From assembly GCA_036937835.1 (NCBI GenBank), contig CM072878.1, positions 5,356,001-5,420,000 on the forward strand: DNA of 64,000 nucleotides. The letters run 5' to 3'. This DNA is from Pampus argenteus. Its lineage: Eukaryota; Chordata; Actinopteri; Scombriformes; Stromateidae. A program made the translations under genes and the position numbers. Positions 1 to 12,151 of this stretch are shown piece by piece (position 1 is the stretch's first letter; every line of letters starts with the position of its first letter). The notes beneath the pieces were generated by a model that ran no database searches, was not told where the DNA came from, and saw only the letters and a list, made by a program, of their open reading frames with translations.

Positions 1-75
1 ATTGATGTTTACGACTTGTTTCTACTGGCTGTGGCGACCGAGGACGTGTCCCATGCGTAAAAGCGCACAAACGTC

Positions 76-268
<193 letters not shown>

Positions 269-299
269 GTGGCGCAGTAACCCCGGAGTATTTGCACAC

Positions 300-870
300 C
301 TAAGCAGTAGGCATAGTCTTAAACGGTTTCTTATCTACACACTGCACCCATGTGTGTTCTTCGTTTGACCAACATTATCAGAGCTGCAGGGACCTCTGTT
401 TCTTCACCCATGATAAGTAGCCTAGGCGGGCGTAGTTGCCCATCCCCAGCGGTTTAAATGCAATTCAGTGTTTGTTAGTTTTTTACACAATTTGAAAATG
501 GACAGGACAGCCGGATCCAAGTAAAATGGGTACTAATGTAAAGCTTAGTTAAATTAAGCTCCACATCATTTTGAGCCAGCGTAGTAAAAATTAAACTCCA
601 GATAAAATCAGCTTTGAAAGAAGAGGCCCTGAGCAGGGAAGGTAGTTGTATGGTGACAGGAAGAGGATGATGAGGAAATCTGTATTGTTGTGGAGGACAA
701 TGGCAGAGTGTGGTTTCTCTGGTTCTGGTTGCTTGGTGTTTTTGAGTTACATGGTAATAAATTACACTTTTGTTGTCACCACAAAGGCTACACACTGCCA
801 CTGTGTGTGCAACTGTTTTATGACTGTCTGATAACTAAAGACAATAATTGACAATGATGTTCTTCTTTTT
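300..870. other. Intergenic sequence, no gene recognised
   Basis: No exon-like coding stretch is seen on either strand. An AATAAA at 756-761 on the plus strand could end a transcript entering from the left, but nothing else supports that. Confidence 0.5.
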
Positions 871-885
871 GTAATGAATATATTC

Positions 886-891
886 TTTATT
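886..891 (-). terminator. Candidate distal poly(A) signal of rab3d
   Basis: AATAAA on the minus strand, about 2.9 kb past the rab3d stop codon. It is the most distal good signal before the left edge of the gene. If used, the 3' UTR spans about 870-3829 and includes a CA repeat and a dispersed repeat; a more proximal site is equally possible. Confidence 0.3.
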
Positions 892-1976
892 TCCATATAC
901 ACATTTCAACATATTAAATGTATTCTTGTTTATATGCAGTCTTTAAACAATGCTTCCAACCAGCACATTCAGAGCCTAAAATAAAGGGATCACATGATCT
1001 TATCTCTCATTTTCTAGAAAGCTAACAATCAGGAATTCAATAGATGAAAACAAATAAATCTTAAACATAGGAAAGAAAGAACGAACACATCTCTGGCCTA
1101 CAATTTTAGATGCGACAAACTTATTTGAGTCAGTAGTTTTTCTACAACGCACATGGCAAATACTCAACGTTCAATGTGTATTCAAGCAACAGCCACCATT
1201 GTAAGCTCCTGAAACCATCACAGAAAAAAAACATTGCATTCTTTTAAAAAATAATGTAAAACCGCACAGTGTATTACACGCCGTACAAATACAAATGTAG
1301 TGTTATGAGTTAATGACCTTAGCCCAGCCGTGCACACAGCCTTCTCATGTTAGAGGCATTTATCAAATCTCATTGTGGTGCAGATAAGATGATAATATCT
1401 GATAACTGTTAAAATATATCACTATTCAGCAGCACACACACACACACTGACAGGAGAGATAACTGACCACAAGCTTATACACCAGCACGGAGGGAGCGGG
1501 GTGACCACCAGTTGTGACCCAACTCTATAAGCTGTGTGGAACAACAGACTTTGACATGGAAACGTGAGGCTGCAATCATACAGAAGTTGTGGTTTATACA
1601 AAAATCGCATTGTATGAAAATAAAAATCAAACATGGCCTGTGGTAAATTTTGTGTATTCCTGGTTTGCACAGATATCCAAAGTAAATCAGGAAACAGTTT
1701 TTAGCTGGGGAAGGTTGGCCATTCAATACTGAAATGTCAAAAATGGTATAATGGAGCAACAAAAACGACTGGATGTACTAATGTTGGCAAACATAACATA
1801 CTGTGGGTTGAAGATAAAAGCTTCATTTTATTCACTTCAGTGAAAAGATGACAGATATTATAGTAATAGGATATAAAATGACAGTTTTTTTTTAACATTC
1901 TACAACAGGTTTTCCTGATAGTGAACAGAGGCCTAGACGCATCCTTCTCAAAGATCAGTGTTCTTCCCTTTCGAAG

Positions 1977-1978
<2 letters not shown>

Positions 1979-2033
<55 letters not shown>

Positions 2034-2038
2034 ACACT
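1979..2038. repeat. (CA)n microsatellite
   Basis: About 28 CA units with one TA interruption, in the presumed rab3d 3' UTR or just downstream of the gene. Confidence 0.97.
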
Positions 2039-2599
2039 ATGTGCTGCATTTCCACACAACTGTTATTATGTCATAGTAGGTTTGCCATGCTGCGCTTTAT
2101 GGGAGCAATGTGTGTGTTTTGTGTTTGTATCATGGTGCATGGGTGTGGGTGTGTGAGAAGGAGCAAGCCGTTTAGGAGAGAGTGTCACATAGGGGCGAGT
2201 GAGGACAAGCCATGGGGCAGGTCATGTGATAAATACAAGTGTCACTGGTGTATGGCGACTTCCTCACACAAGCACACTGGCGACATTCATGATTACACTA
2301 ACACTCCTACTGTCTCAAGATGAAAAAAGGCAAAGTCTAAATACAATATAAGTACTGATTATTGTTCCTAATTGGTTTTAGCATCTTGACTGACTGACTT
2401 AATGCTTTAAACATATGAGTGATTAATTTTAGAAGAGAGTAATCATTTAGAGGAGAAAAAGTCATTATCGGTTTAACCCCAAAAACATAAAGGCATACAG
2501 TTCCTCTCACAAGTGAATTTAATTTGACTGTGCTATACTCAATGTCTGCTGCACATGAATTCTGATTGTAAATTCAACATTTGGTGGAATTTATTTTCT

Positions 2600-2965
2600 A
2601 TTTGAGGAATAGTTCCACATTTTGTGATATACTCTTTTTTGGCCAAGTGTTAGATGAGAAGATTGATATCACTCTCGTGTCTGTGCCGTAAATATAAGCT
2701 ATTTCCAGCAGTTGGTTAGCTTAGCATGAAGACTGGACACAGTGAGAAACAACTAGCCTGGCTCTGTCCAACTGGAACAAAATCCACCTCAAAAGCTCAC
2801 TAATATATAATAACTTGTCTGTTTAACCTGTCTTTGCTAATTGGTCGCTGGTGATAGGTTCACATTTACGGCACATATATTATCATAGTATTAATCATCC
2901 AACTCTTAGCAAGAAAGAGAATAAGTGGATTTCTCAAAATAGCTAATTAACGTATTCCTTTAAGC
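2600..2965. repeat. Dispersed repeat of a teleost-typical family
   Basis: The segment carries the pattern 'tagatgagaagattgatatc', then 'ggttagcttagcat', then 'ctagcctggctctgtccaa', and ends with 'cgtattcctttaag'. I recognise this series from many perch-like fish genomes. The family name is not given because no library search was possible. Confidence 0.55.
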
Positions 2966-3829
2966 CTTGCAAAGCTAAATATGTCTTCGTTTGATACATA
3001 CATTATTTAAAGTAGGCTGTACAATAATGGTTTGCTGTTCTCTCCTTCAGTCAGTCATGAGTATTAAATATCCTAGATACTGTATGACTGGACAAGCACA
3101 CCAGTCTCTGAACTGTCACTAGTCTTCAAGACAGATGTTTTAGGAGTTTTGTACAATCTATCCACTCAAAATCACTTTCTGAACACATTTGAGGCAAACA
3201 TCATTAACTTTGCAGTATTACACAGTTTAAACACATGTTCATGAAGTTCAGGAGCAACAATCAAATCTTATGTATGCAAATGCTGAGCTAACAACATGTA
3301 ATCTGGTGTTTGCAAGGCTAAGGGAAACTGAAGGATATGCATGAATCTCAAACAATAAATGTCAAAAGTGCACCCATCTACACTAGTTGTGTCTCCATCA
3401 TATTTGGCATCACGCAAGCCATCTGCTCAGTAAATTAAAGGAAATGTTTCAAGTACACTAAATTTAAAATGCTAATGAGCTAGCAGTGCAGTAGTCAAGG
3501 TGGTTGATGTTGGGGTGGATAGAGCACAGGGCAGGCTTTGGAGGACTATCAGCTCACAGACACAGACAGAGTGGCCTCTTTAAGGGAAAAGAAAGAGTGG
3601 CAGGCCTAGTGGGGAGCAGAGGGGTCTAACACAGCTAATGATGATTATCTAGCTAGCTGTCCTTTGGTTTGTGCTGCGTTTGGCTGCAGTAAAGAGAGAG
3701 TAAGCGATGCAGCACTTTCTATGGTTTAGGAAGAGAGAAGGAGTTGGTCTTCATGTATGAGTATCAGTGCGCATGCGTGTGTGTGTGTGTGTGTCTATGT
3801 ATGTTGGGGGTGGGGGGTGGGATGGTGGT

Positions 3830-6800
3830 TTAGCAAGAACAGCCCCCCTGGCTTTCTGAAGACAAGTCTTTAAGGCCCTGGTTTCTGTGGTTGGACACGA
3901 GGTTGGCGTCTCCCTCCATAGTCTCGTTCATCTTCTCACAGATGACGTCCACTAGACATTCAAACACCTGCTTGACGTTGATGTTGTCCTTAGCGCTGGC
4001 CTCGAAGAACTGGAAACCTGAGGTGGCAGAACGTGACTTCACTTGATTTGTTATTAAAACAACTATATAAGGTGCATACAGTGCTCGTGAGAGTTTTTAC
4101 CGAGATCCTCTGCCAGACGCTGGCCGTCCTCTGTAGGTACAAGCCTGTCGTCCTCCAGGTCACACTTGTTGCCGACTAGGATCACCTGAGCGTTGTCCCA
4201 TGAGTATGTCTTGATCTGCGTTGCCCTGTTGGACAGACACAAAGTTAGTTGCACATTCTATGTGAATCAAAGCAGTAAAAACATAAAAATCTACGTTCGA
4301 TATGCAAATCAATTAAGGACCCAACAAATCTGATCCTTTCTTGTATAAACGGTAATAAAGTATTAACATAAGGGGAAAATGTCTTTAGTGCTACAGTGTA
4401 TTCAAGATCTATGGCAATTTCTGTTATCATTTTATAGGCAATGGTTTTAAATATCATGAAGCAAACAAACATATTTGTATTGTAGTATGGTGAAGGTATC
4501 GAAAAAAAACCTTAAAAAAAAGTTATGTTGAAAGAAATCGATCTATCTATAAACGAATATATGGCGGCAAAATCCACCTTCCAATCCACTTTCTCACCTG
4601 GCCTGTGGCCTTACACCAACTTTCATTCAACTCTTTAGAAATAAATAAATAAAATAAAAAAATGTTCTTACTGACTGAAATGGAACCATAAACATTAACA
4701 GGAACTCACCAGTCCTGAACCGCATTGAAGGAGTCCTGGTTGGTGATGTCATACATAAGCAGGAAGCCCATTGCTCCTCTGTAGTAGGCTGTGGTGATGG
4801 TGCGGTAGCGCTCCTGCCCTGCTGTGTCCTGCATTTACACACTCATACACATAAATATATATTTCTATAGAACCCTTCATACACACTTTACATTAGAAAA
4901 AAAAATCATCAGCTTTGAGTTGCCTTTGACACAGTCCATGTGGAGCAAATTCACCAGTTTGCTATTAGAGTGAGTCTGTCATAATGCAGATGGACAGTTT
5001 TGCACTTAACATGGGTGTAAAGAGTGTAAAGAGCGGTCTAGTTCAGTGGTCCCCAACCTTTTTATCATAGCGGACCGGTCAACGCCTGACAATTTTACTT
5101 CGGCCTGGGGGGTGGGGGGTGGGATTGGCCTCAGAGCACTCTGACTTGTGACTGGTCGCTATCGTAACGTTTAAATATTTCTTCAAAATAAGATTCAGAT
5201 ACACCACAAATACATTTATAAAGAACATTTTATTTTATTAAACATTTCTAACATTTCAGAATATGGAGTCAATGTCAAGAAACCTTAATATTTCACATAG
5301 AGCTGTTTGTGTGCCTGCTAAGACTCGCTAAGATTTTTCAAAATAAACGGTTGTCCAGACTCAGATAATACATAAAACGGAAAAAAATTAATTGTTTCTT
5401 GTACGGCCCAGTACCAATTAATCCTCGGACCAGTACTGGTTCGTGGCCCGGGGGTTGGGGACCACTGGTCTAGTTAATCAATAATAACAGTGGGGAGGTA
5501 AACTAAACTTTCCTCAAACTGACATTTTGATAATATATTGCCATAATACTATTCATGATGAGAAGCATGTTATCAGCTTATCTATGTAGTGGGAAATAAC
5601 AGGATAGGTTAAGGTAAGATTGCACTCTGTGAAACCTCTTTTCATCCCTCTCCTTCCAAAGCACTCAGCTTTATTACCACATCAAAGTGTTCCACTCCAC
5701 ACAATCTACCAGAAGAGGGCAATAAGATACGAGCTCCTGCCATGACAAATGATTGTTCACTTCTCATCAAGCCAAGACTTCTGTCCTGCATCAATAACCG
5801 GAAGAAACGCACGCAGAGAAAAATGAGCATCACGAACATAAGAGGCGTTGCCAACGTTTTATATAAAGCATTTTCTAATGAAATGGAGGCTGCAAGTGAT
5901 GTTACAGTTTATAATATCAAACAGGTAGGGACAGTGACTCCTCTCCACTCTCATGGTTACTTAGTAACCTGTCCTTCATTTGCATTGGAGGACTATGTGT
6001 TTTTTCTGATGTTTTCCTCACAGTGAAGAGGAGGAGGAGTGAGTTGTCCAGGTAACCAGAGGCCATCGAGGGTTATGAATGTTCCATGTCAGCTGGGACT
6101 GCTCCCGGTGGTCGACCCAAATGATCCTTCTCACTTTACAAAATGGACATGGCAGAGAGTGCAGCCTGCTGCATAAATCCTTCCATCAGAGGGAGCATTG
6201 GACAGATATGATATATTCTCTGATTCTTCCCAGCCATAAGGGGTTACTTCTGGTTTTGAAATATTTCATTCCTTATCTCATGCAGGCAGAGATGATCAAA
6301 TATTTGGCAGCATAATAGGACATCTAAGCAAATAAATGGTCTCCAGGGCTGCTACAATCAACCCCAGCCAGTAAACAAAAGGTGCTCCCTCATGTGTATA
6401 TGTATGATGATAAAGGGGGGAGGGGGGGTTAAATCAGGCCTCTGCATGCTCAGGAGGACTGAGACTTCACCCTGATCTTTAAACATGCGTCAACTGGGCT
6501 TTTTTTTTTATTGACTGTCAACACAAAGCAGTGGAGCACACACAGGATATCATCCCCGGTTGACCACACACACACAACAACATATGTGTGGCCATGTGTA
6601 AGTGTGCGAAAGGTGTGTGTTTGCTTAAAGATCAGATACATATTTCCATGACACAAAAAGGAGGGATGTAAACAATGTGTGTATGCAGTGTGTGTCCACA
6701 ACGTACATGTGTTCTACGAATCCCCGGTGCAAGGGCCATGTGGTGTGTTATCAGGCTAACTTGTTTCCATGATACACAGAGGGAGGCTAGCAGCTGGCAG

Positions 6801-8464
6801 ACTGGGATCATTAACAATACTCTTTGTCTACCAACCAAGTGAAATCTCTTACAGGTGGTGAAATTAACTGTCAGGAAACGGCACAGAGTTGATTATTAAC
6901 ACCACACTTCACAAATGAGGACTTTTATTCAGACACCCTTTAAATACACCCTTTAAATACACTGCTACTCTGGTGCCGCAGTATATGTTCATTATGCCTC
7001 GGTCAGAAACTGATAGGGAACTTCCTCTGTTTCCTGAGCTTAGGAAATACCATGTCTCTGTGTCATTAAAGAGCACCACCAGTAGTCAAGTCTAAGCACA
7101 CAAGTCAGCCCATCTTCTCAAAACCCTACTAATCGCATAATTACCTACCGCACATTACACAGACATTATAGTTCATTCTTAGGTCCTCCTCAGCTGTTTG
7201 AATGTCACGCACGCTGCTAATGCTGCATGTCATTTAATAGAGACACACGTTTGGTCAGGCTGGGAAATTAAGTGTGTGTTTTGGTGTTGGCTTCTCTGCT
7301 GCTGATTCATCTCTTGAAGTGGCTCATATATTGTTGGCTTAAATGAATCATCTGTTTGAACAGCATTAACACTGTATATCAATAGGATCTGAATTAGGAT
7401 AACCCCTCCCCCGCCTACACCACCACAGATTACATGTCATGAAACCAAGTTGTATGTCCATCACAATCTATCATATGTGATATGATGCATAAAACATGTT
7501 GGTAAAACACAGGAAGGAAGGACACACCTTTGAAATGCCTCATAGTGACTTTTTTTTTTTTCTTTTTTTTTGGGGGGGGGGGGGGGGGGGGATGTTGGTA
7601 ATGTGATCTCAGAAGTTAAATTGTAAAAACCAGATTATTACGCCAGTTGCCAAGAAATTTAATAACCATTTCTTATGAATTTTTGATAAAATTTAAGATT
7701 TACTCACTACATAATAATGGCAATCTTATAAGGATCATCTAAGCATCATCTTATAAGGAATGTGGAATTAAGAAATATTCAATCAAATCAAGACAAATCA
7801 CATAAATCAAGGCAGTGAGAAAGCCATTTTACCTAAATGCAGACCTGCAAGAGGCATCAGAATTGATGCATCATGTGAACACTTAGTAGATGCCAGATAA
7901 GTGTAGAGAGTAAGAATGTGCGTGAAACTATGAGGAAGTCATCCTTGATTTACACTTGCATAATTTACAAGCTAAACTTGCACAATGGCAAAACCCAGAG
8001 GTCTTACGACAGGTAACGTCTATTACCAAGTGCAGACGGCTGTCCAAAATGGGGACTGAAAAAATCCTGGTGTCAACAAGCATTCCACACTCCACAGATT
8101 CCACTTTATTTCCCTGTTTTTCTGTATTTACAGCTAAAGCAATACAATATTGAAGAGAAGGCAGCATCCACTTTGTTTACACTCTCTGTTTGCCTGTTAC
8201 AAATGGCAGAAAGCAAAAACCACTCACCCAGATCTGCAGTTTGATCCTCTTGTCGTTGCGGAAGACCGTCTTGACCTTAAAGTCGATGCCCACAGTGCTG
8301 ACGAACGCTGAGGTGAAGGAGTCATCTGCATAGCGGAACAGGAAGGACGTTTTGCCCACGCTGCTGTTGCCGATGATCAGCAGCTTGAACATGTAGTCAA
8401 AGTTCTGGTCAGCTGCGTCCTTTTGGGACGGCTGCTGCTGGAGCCGCGAGTCATTTAATGCCAT
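3830..8464 (-). CDS. rab3d: Ras-related GTPase Rab3D
   Basis: Small GTPase of the Rab3 group, which controls docking and release of secretory vesicles. Coding exons on the minus strand are 8464-8228 (residues 1-79), 4828-4710, 4225-4101 and 4017-3830; all introns are GT-AG, phases agree, and the product is 222 aa (Rab3 proteins are about 220). Motifs: P-loop GNSSVGKT (32-39), switch I STVGIDF with T57, DTAGQE (80-85), NKCD (138-141), SAK (168-170), and a C-terminal GGCSC giving the CXC geranylgeranylation signal. The N-terminal DAADQNFDYMFKLL and VFECLVDVICEKMNE favour Rab3D over Rab3A/B/C, and neighbouring tmem205 and elof1 agree with human 19p13.2. The position before AFVSTVG is Ser, where mammalian Rab3 proteins have Pro. 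The 3' splice site AG lies directly against the ATG, so the 5' UTR is in upstream exon(s). The 3.4-kb intron holds a hAT element. Confidence 0.95.
5044..5467. mobile_element. Non-autonomous hAT-type transposon with intact ends
   Basis: A 424-bp element bounded by perfect 15-bp terminal inverted repeats, CAGTGGTCCCCAACC at the left and its complement at the right. It is flanked by an identical 8-bp target duplication GTCTAGTT (5036-5043 and 5468-5475). The 8-bp duplication and CAGTGG ends are the hAT/Charlie signature. No transposase frame is present, so it is a MITE-like derivative inside a rab3d intron. Confidence 0.92.
5476..8177. other. rab3d intron, no gene recognised
   Basis: Remainder of the large rab3d intron. 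Open frames here (for example 5742-6026) resemble no known protein and lack splice or family support. A T-run/G-run at 7550-7591 is listed separately. Confidence 0.6.
7550..7591. repeat. Poly(T)-poly(G) tract
   Basis: A T tract with one C (7550-7571) joined to 20 consecutive G (7572-7591). Lengths in such tracts are unreliable in most assemblies. Confidence 0.9.
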
Positions 8465-8989
8465 CTAGAGAGGTGGGGAGAGGGACAGAGCAAATGATGG
8501 TCTTCATCAGCAAATGGAACTGACTTAGGTATCATGTGTGGAACATCGGTCAGGTCGAATCAAGCCTTCGTAACATACAACGATCAAGCAGGCCAATTGT
8601 ATCAAATGCTTATGAGCATATCTGAACCAAGACAGGTGTCTTATCACCTTACCAGGTGACAGTATAATTTTTCCCGTGTATGATCACCCGTTATCATGCT
8701 CAAATCTGCAGAATATTTGTTTGACAAACACAATTTCCGTCTTCAAATGTTTAGTGTTGTCTAACCAAAAGTCCAAAAACAATTTACAATGATATTAAAT
8801 GAAGAACAGCAACAGATCTTTAATTATCAGTATTGTTGTCAATTCATTTTATTTTTTAAATTAATATTTTTGGATGACTTGCAACAATTGTTTCTTCTAT
8901 AAAACATCAAAACATAGCATTAAAATGCCTGTCATTATTCCCATAAATCCAAACTGACATCTTCAAAATGCCTTTTTAGTCTGACAGAC

Positions 8990-9475
8990 AATCTAAAACC
9001 GAAATGTATCCAATTGAATTTAAACTAGGACAACAAAAAGCAACCTAAAAGGTCTTGTGACCAAAAGTCGACAACTCAAAAGATATTCAGTTTATTAGAA
9101 GGCTAAAGAAACCAGAAAATATTCACATTTAAGAAGCTGGAACCATTTTATCATTTATTCCTAATAAAATGACTCAAAATCATAGTTGCTGATAATTTTC
9201 TGTCTACCACATAATCGATTAATTGACTAATTATTGCAGCTTTTATGGATTAATCTAAAATAGTGAAAAAAAAAAAACACAAGTCTTTTTTTTTATCCAA
9301 CGCTTTACTTTAATGTTGGACAAAGAAGCAACAAGTTCTAACATTTGAAAGCCAAAACATGCCAATATTAAAAATAGATTTAAACTAGCATAAGTTTATA
9401 AGAATAGTTGCCAATTAATCTTCTCTTGATCAACTAATCAATTAATCAACTAATCGTTTCAGTGCTAGAATTAAT
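8990..9475. repeat. Dispersed repeat of the AATCGATTAATT-rich family
   Basis: Contains 'agatattcagtttattagaa', 'gctaaagaaaccagaaaata', then 'acataatcgattaattgac' and 'attattgcagctttta'. Related pieces occur at about 10070-10310, 20155-20340, 48025-48260 and 60020-60260, so this is a recurring degenerate interspersed repeat. Confidence 0.65.
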
Positions 9476-10069
9476 CATGCTCTACTCATTGCCATATTAT
9501 AGAAGTTCCAAAGCATCGTTGTGATTTTTCTACTATTGAATCAAAGCTGAGGCAAATGTTAATCTGTGTGTCTAATGTGATCTTGAAAAAAAAAAGTAAA
9601 CCAGATTGACAGAACGTTTAGAACAGCTAACATTTGTGCTTTTAAATGACAGGAAGTTGTGCCATCTGTCAATCTGCTTCATTATACCTGTTCACCTCAG
9701 TGTAATCTCTTCTGGAGGGCAGGTATGAGATTACCTGACATTACACCTCTCAGTGTCTGTCATCCAAACACACACACACAAACAAACAAACGAACACACA
9801 GCTGATCAATCGCCTCAGCCCTGCCTTTCTCTGGTGAGTCTTGTCTCTCTGGAGACTAGTACTGCAGACAAGACCCATTAGTGGTGAAAACAATGAGTTT
9901 GTTCAGCCTTGAACTGGCCAAATGTTGGTCTCCAGAGCAGGGCAGAGATATCTATCACACTACCATAACATAAGAGAAATTGTTTACCGCATGTACACAG
10001 TATTACTATAAATTAATCTGATAACTATTTTATTTTCTCGATTAGTCTGTAAAATGAAACTAGTGAAAA

Positions 10070-10310
10070 ATACCTGTAATCTTTTCTTACAGCCAAAGGT
10101 GACATCCACACATGTCTTGTTTTGTCAATCCAAAACGCAAAAAGTATTCAGTTTATTATCATGTTTGACACAGAAAATCTTCAAATGCTCACAACTTCAA
10201 CTGGCTTTAGCATTATTTTTCTATTGTTTTTTAAAGTCAATTATTCAATTATCAAAATATTTGACAATTATTGTCTGTCAATTGGCTAATAATTGCAACT
10301 CTAATGAAAA
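10070..10310. repeat. Second copy of the AATCGATTAATT-rich dispersed repeat
   Basis: 'aaaagtattcagtttattat' and the tail 'ttggctaataattgcaactc' align with the copy at 8990-9475, in the same orientation and more diverged. It lies in rab3d intron 1. Confidence 0.6.
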
Positions 10311-10785
10311 CTAAATTGCTGTTCGGCCTGTAAAGAACACTGCTGTTTTCAGACAATGGGAAAATAACACAATGCTCTTTCACAACATCACTTCACTGCT
10401 CAATCTGAAGCCTAAATACATACCCTGGTATAAATATGTTCTATTCAGACTGAAAAGTGTTCTCTGGGCATTACATCAAAGTTGTAACTCTCAAGTCTCT
10501 CTAATCCCTAAAGACATTGGCTGTGAAACCCTGAATCACATGATGCCTGAACTGTATGAGGGTCTTCCATGAGACATTTTTTGCATACTTGCAGATCCCA
10601 TAGCAGAAATCGACCAACACACTAAAATTATATTATATTCTTACTCCAACTTTCCCCTCAGCTCAGCCTAAGCCTGAGGTAAAACCAGTCACATGTGCTT
10701 CATGTTTACTGTGCAGCTCAAGATGTCTGCAGGCAAATAACATGACTCATACAGTCTGTAAAAGACAATAAATGATTCAATCTTG

Positions 10786-10786
<1 letters not shown>

Positions 10787-10824
<38 letters not shown>
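10787..10824. repeat. (TATC)n microsatellite
   Basis: About nine TATC units in rab3d intron 1. Confidence 0.95.
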
Positions 10825-11642
10825 ATACATGCTACAGAGATTACATAAATATTTGGTGTTTTCTGTAACTGTGTTGCTTAATTCTGTGGTGTCAAGTTCC
10901 CTCTCAGTATGTTACTGTCAGGACACAAATGCCATATTACAACTGAGTGCAATTACAAAAGCTGCCCTTCTTTACATGCTGTATGTAACTATGATGTCTG
11001 GGAACATCAGAGTAACAAACAAAACAGCCTGACCACATCACACAGAGCAGACTTGATGCATCTGTGCCCCACATCAGCACCTGCCATGATATTAGCAGTA
11101 CAGTCGTCCTCCATGTGGTGAAGATAGCCATCTACTGAGCTGCAGCACGGACGAGAATGGCAGACTCTTTATGGCACAGTGGAGTAGCATTATCTCCAGT
11201 AAAACAAATAGAGGCCGTTATGGTGACCGGGTGATGGTGCAGCTCCCTCAACTGGCACTGTTTGCTGAGCCAGGAGCCAGCAGGCTGTCTGACCAACAGG
11301 AAATAACTACTATTGATTAGTTGGCAGCTGTCACATCTGTTTTCTCATTAGGGGAAGGGCTGGGTCGCACATAGATGGACGATAAAAGGCTCGGGCATTA
11401 TTTCGATATTGGAAAAACACTGCACAATATGCTTACTTCATGTATCAATACTTTGGCGAACAAAAACGGACCTATGGTTAAAAACAACCAAAAACTAGCA
11501 ACATTTCGTTTTGAAAACTATTTAAAACAGGCAACAAGTCACCTTATTTTGAGTGAAGGTGCCCTAAAATAGCAATCAGGCAAGAAGGAAATGTGACGGA
11601 GGAAAAGAACAACACACAAGACTTAAACTTAAAGAAACTTAC

Positions 11643-11950
11643 CTTCCTGCGGAAGAATATAACTCGGTTCTTTTTCGACTCTCTGTGACTGATGCTGTGA
11701 TGTCTAAATTAGCTTTTAAAAGTATAGCTAACAAAGTGCACCAGCAGCCGCAGTGCTTTCCTTCCTCGACTAGGCTACTTTTTTCCCGTTTCTGTGTTCG
11801 CCGGGCTGGAGCTGCTCCCGGATCTCGGTTTGTGTACAAAGCTAACACGGTCGGTCGGTGCTGGTGCTCAGATTAATGCTGGTACTGCCGGAGCCACCAG
11901 CGACGTGAAGCTGCGCGTGTCTGACTGGCTTCACAGCTCGAGGAGAGGGC
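11643..11950 (-). promoter_or_regulatory. rab3d: rab3d non-coding first exon and promoter region
   Basis: On the minus strand a consensus 5' splice site AAG|GTAAGT ends an exon at 11643. The sequence behind it, to about 11990, is locally richer in C, G and CpG, as expected for a 5' UTR exon and promoter. This supplies the leader that must exist because the coding exon at 8464 begins exactly at a 3' splice site. The transcription start is not visible; no clear TATA box was found. Confidence 0.55.
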
Positions 11951-12023
11951 TGTCCCTCGTGCGTGTGCACGTGAGCGCGCAGGGACCATACTAATGCACA
12001 CGCCCTAAAGAAACAGCTTTATA

Positions 12024-12151
<128 letters not shown>

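Noticed and set aside
5742..6026. 94-codon open frame on the plus strand
   Set aside because: Lies antisense within a rab3d intron, with no known domain and no supporting signals.
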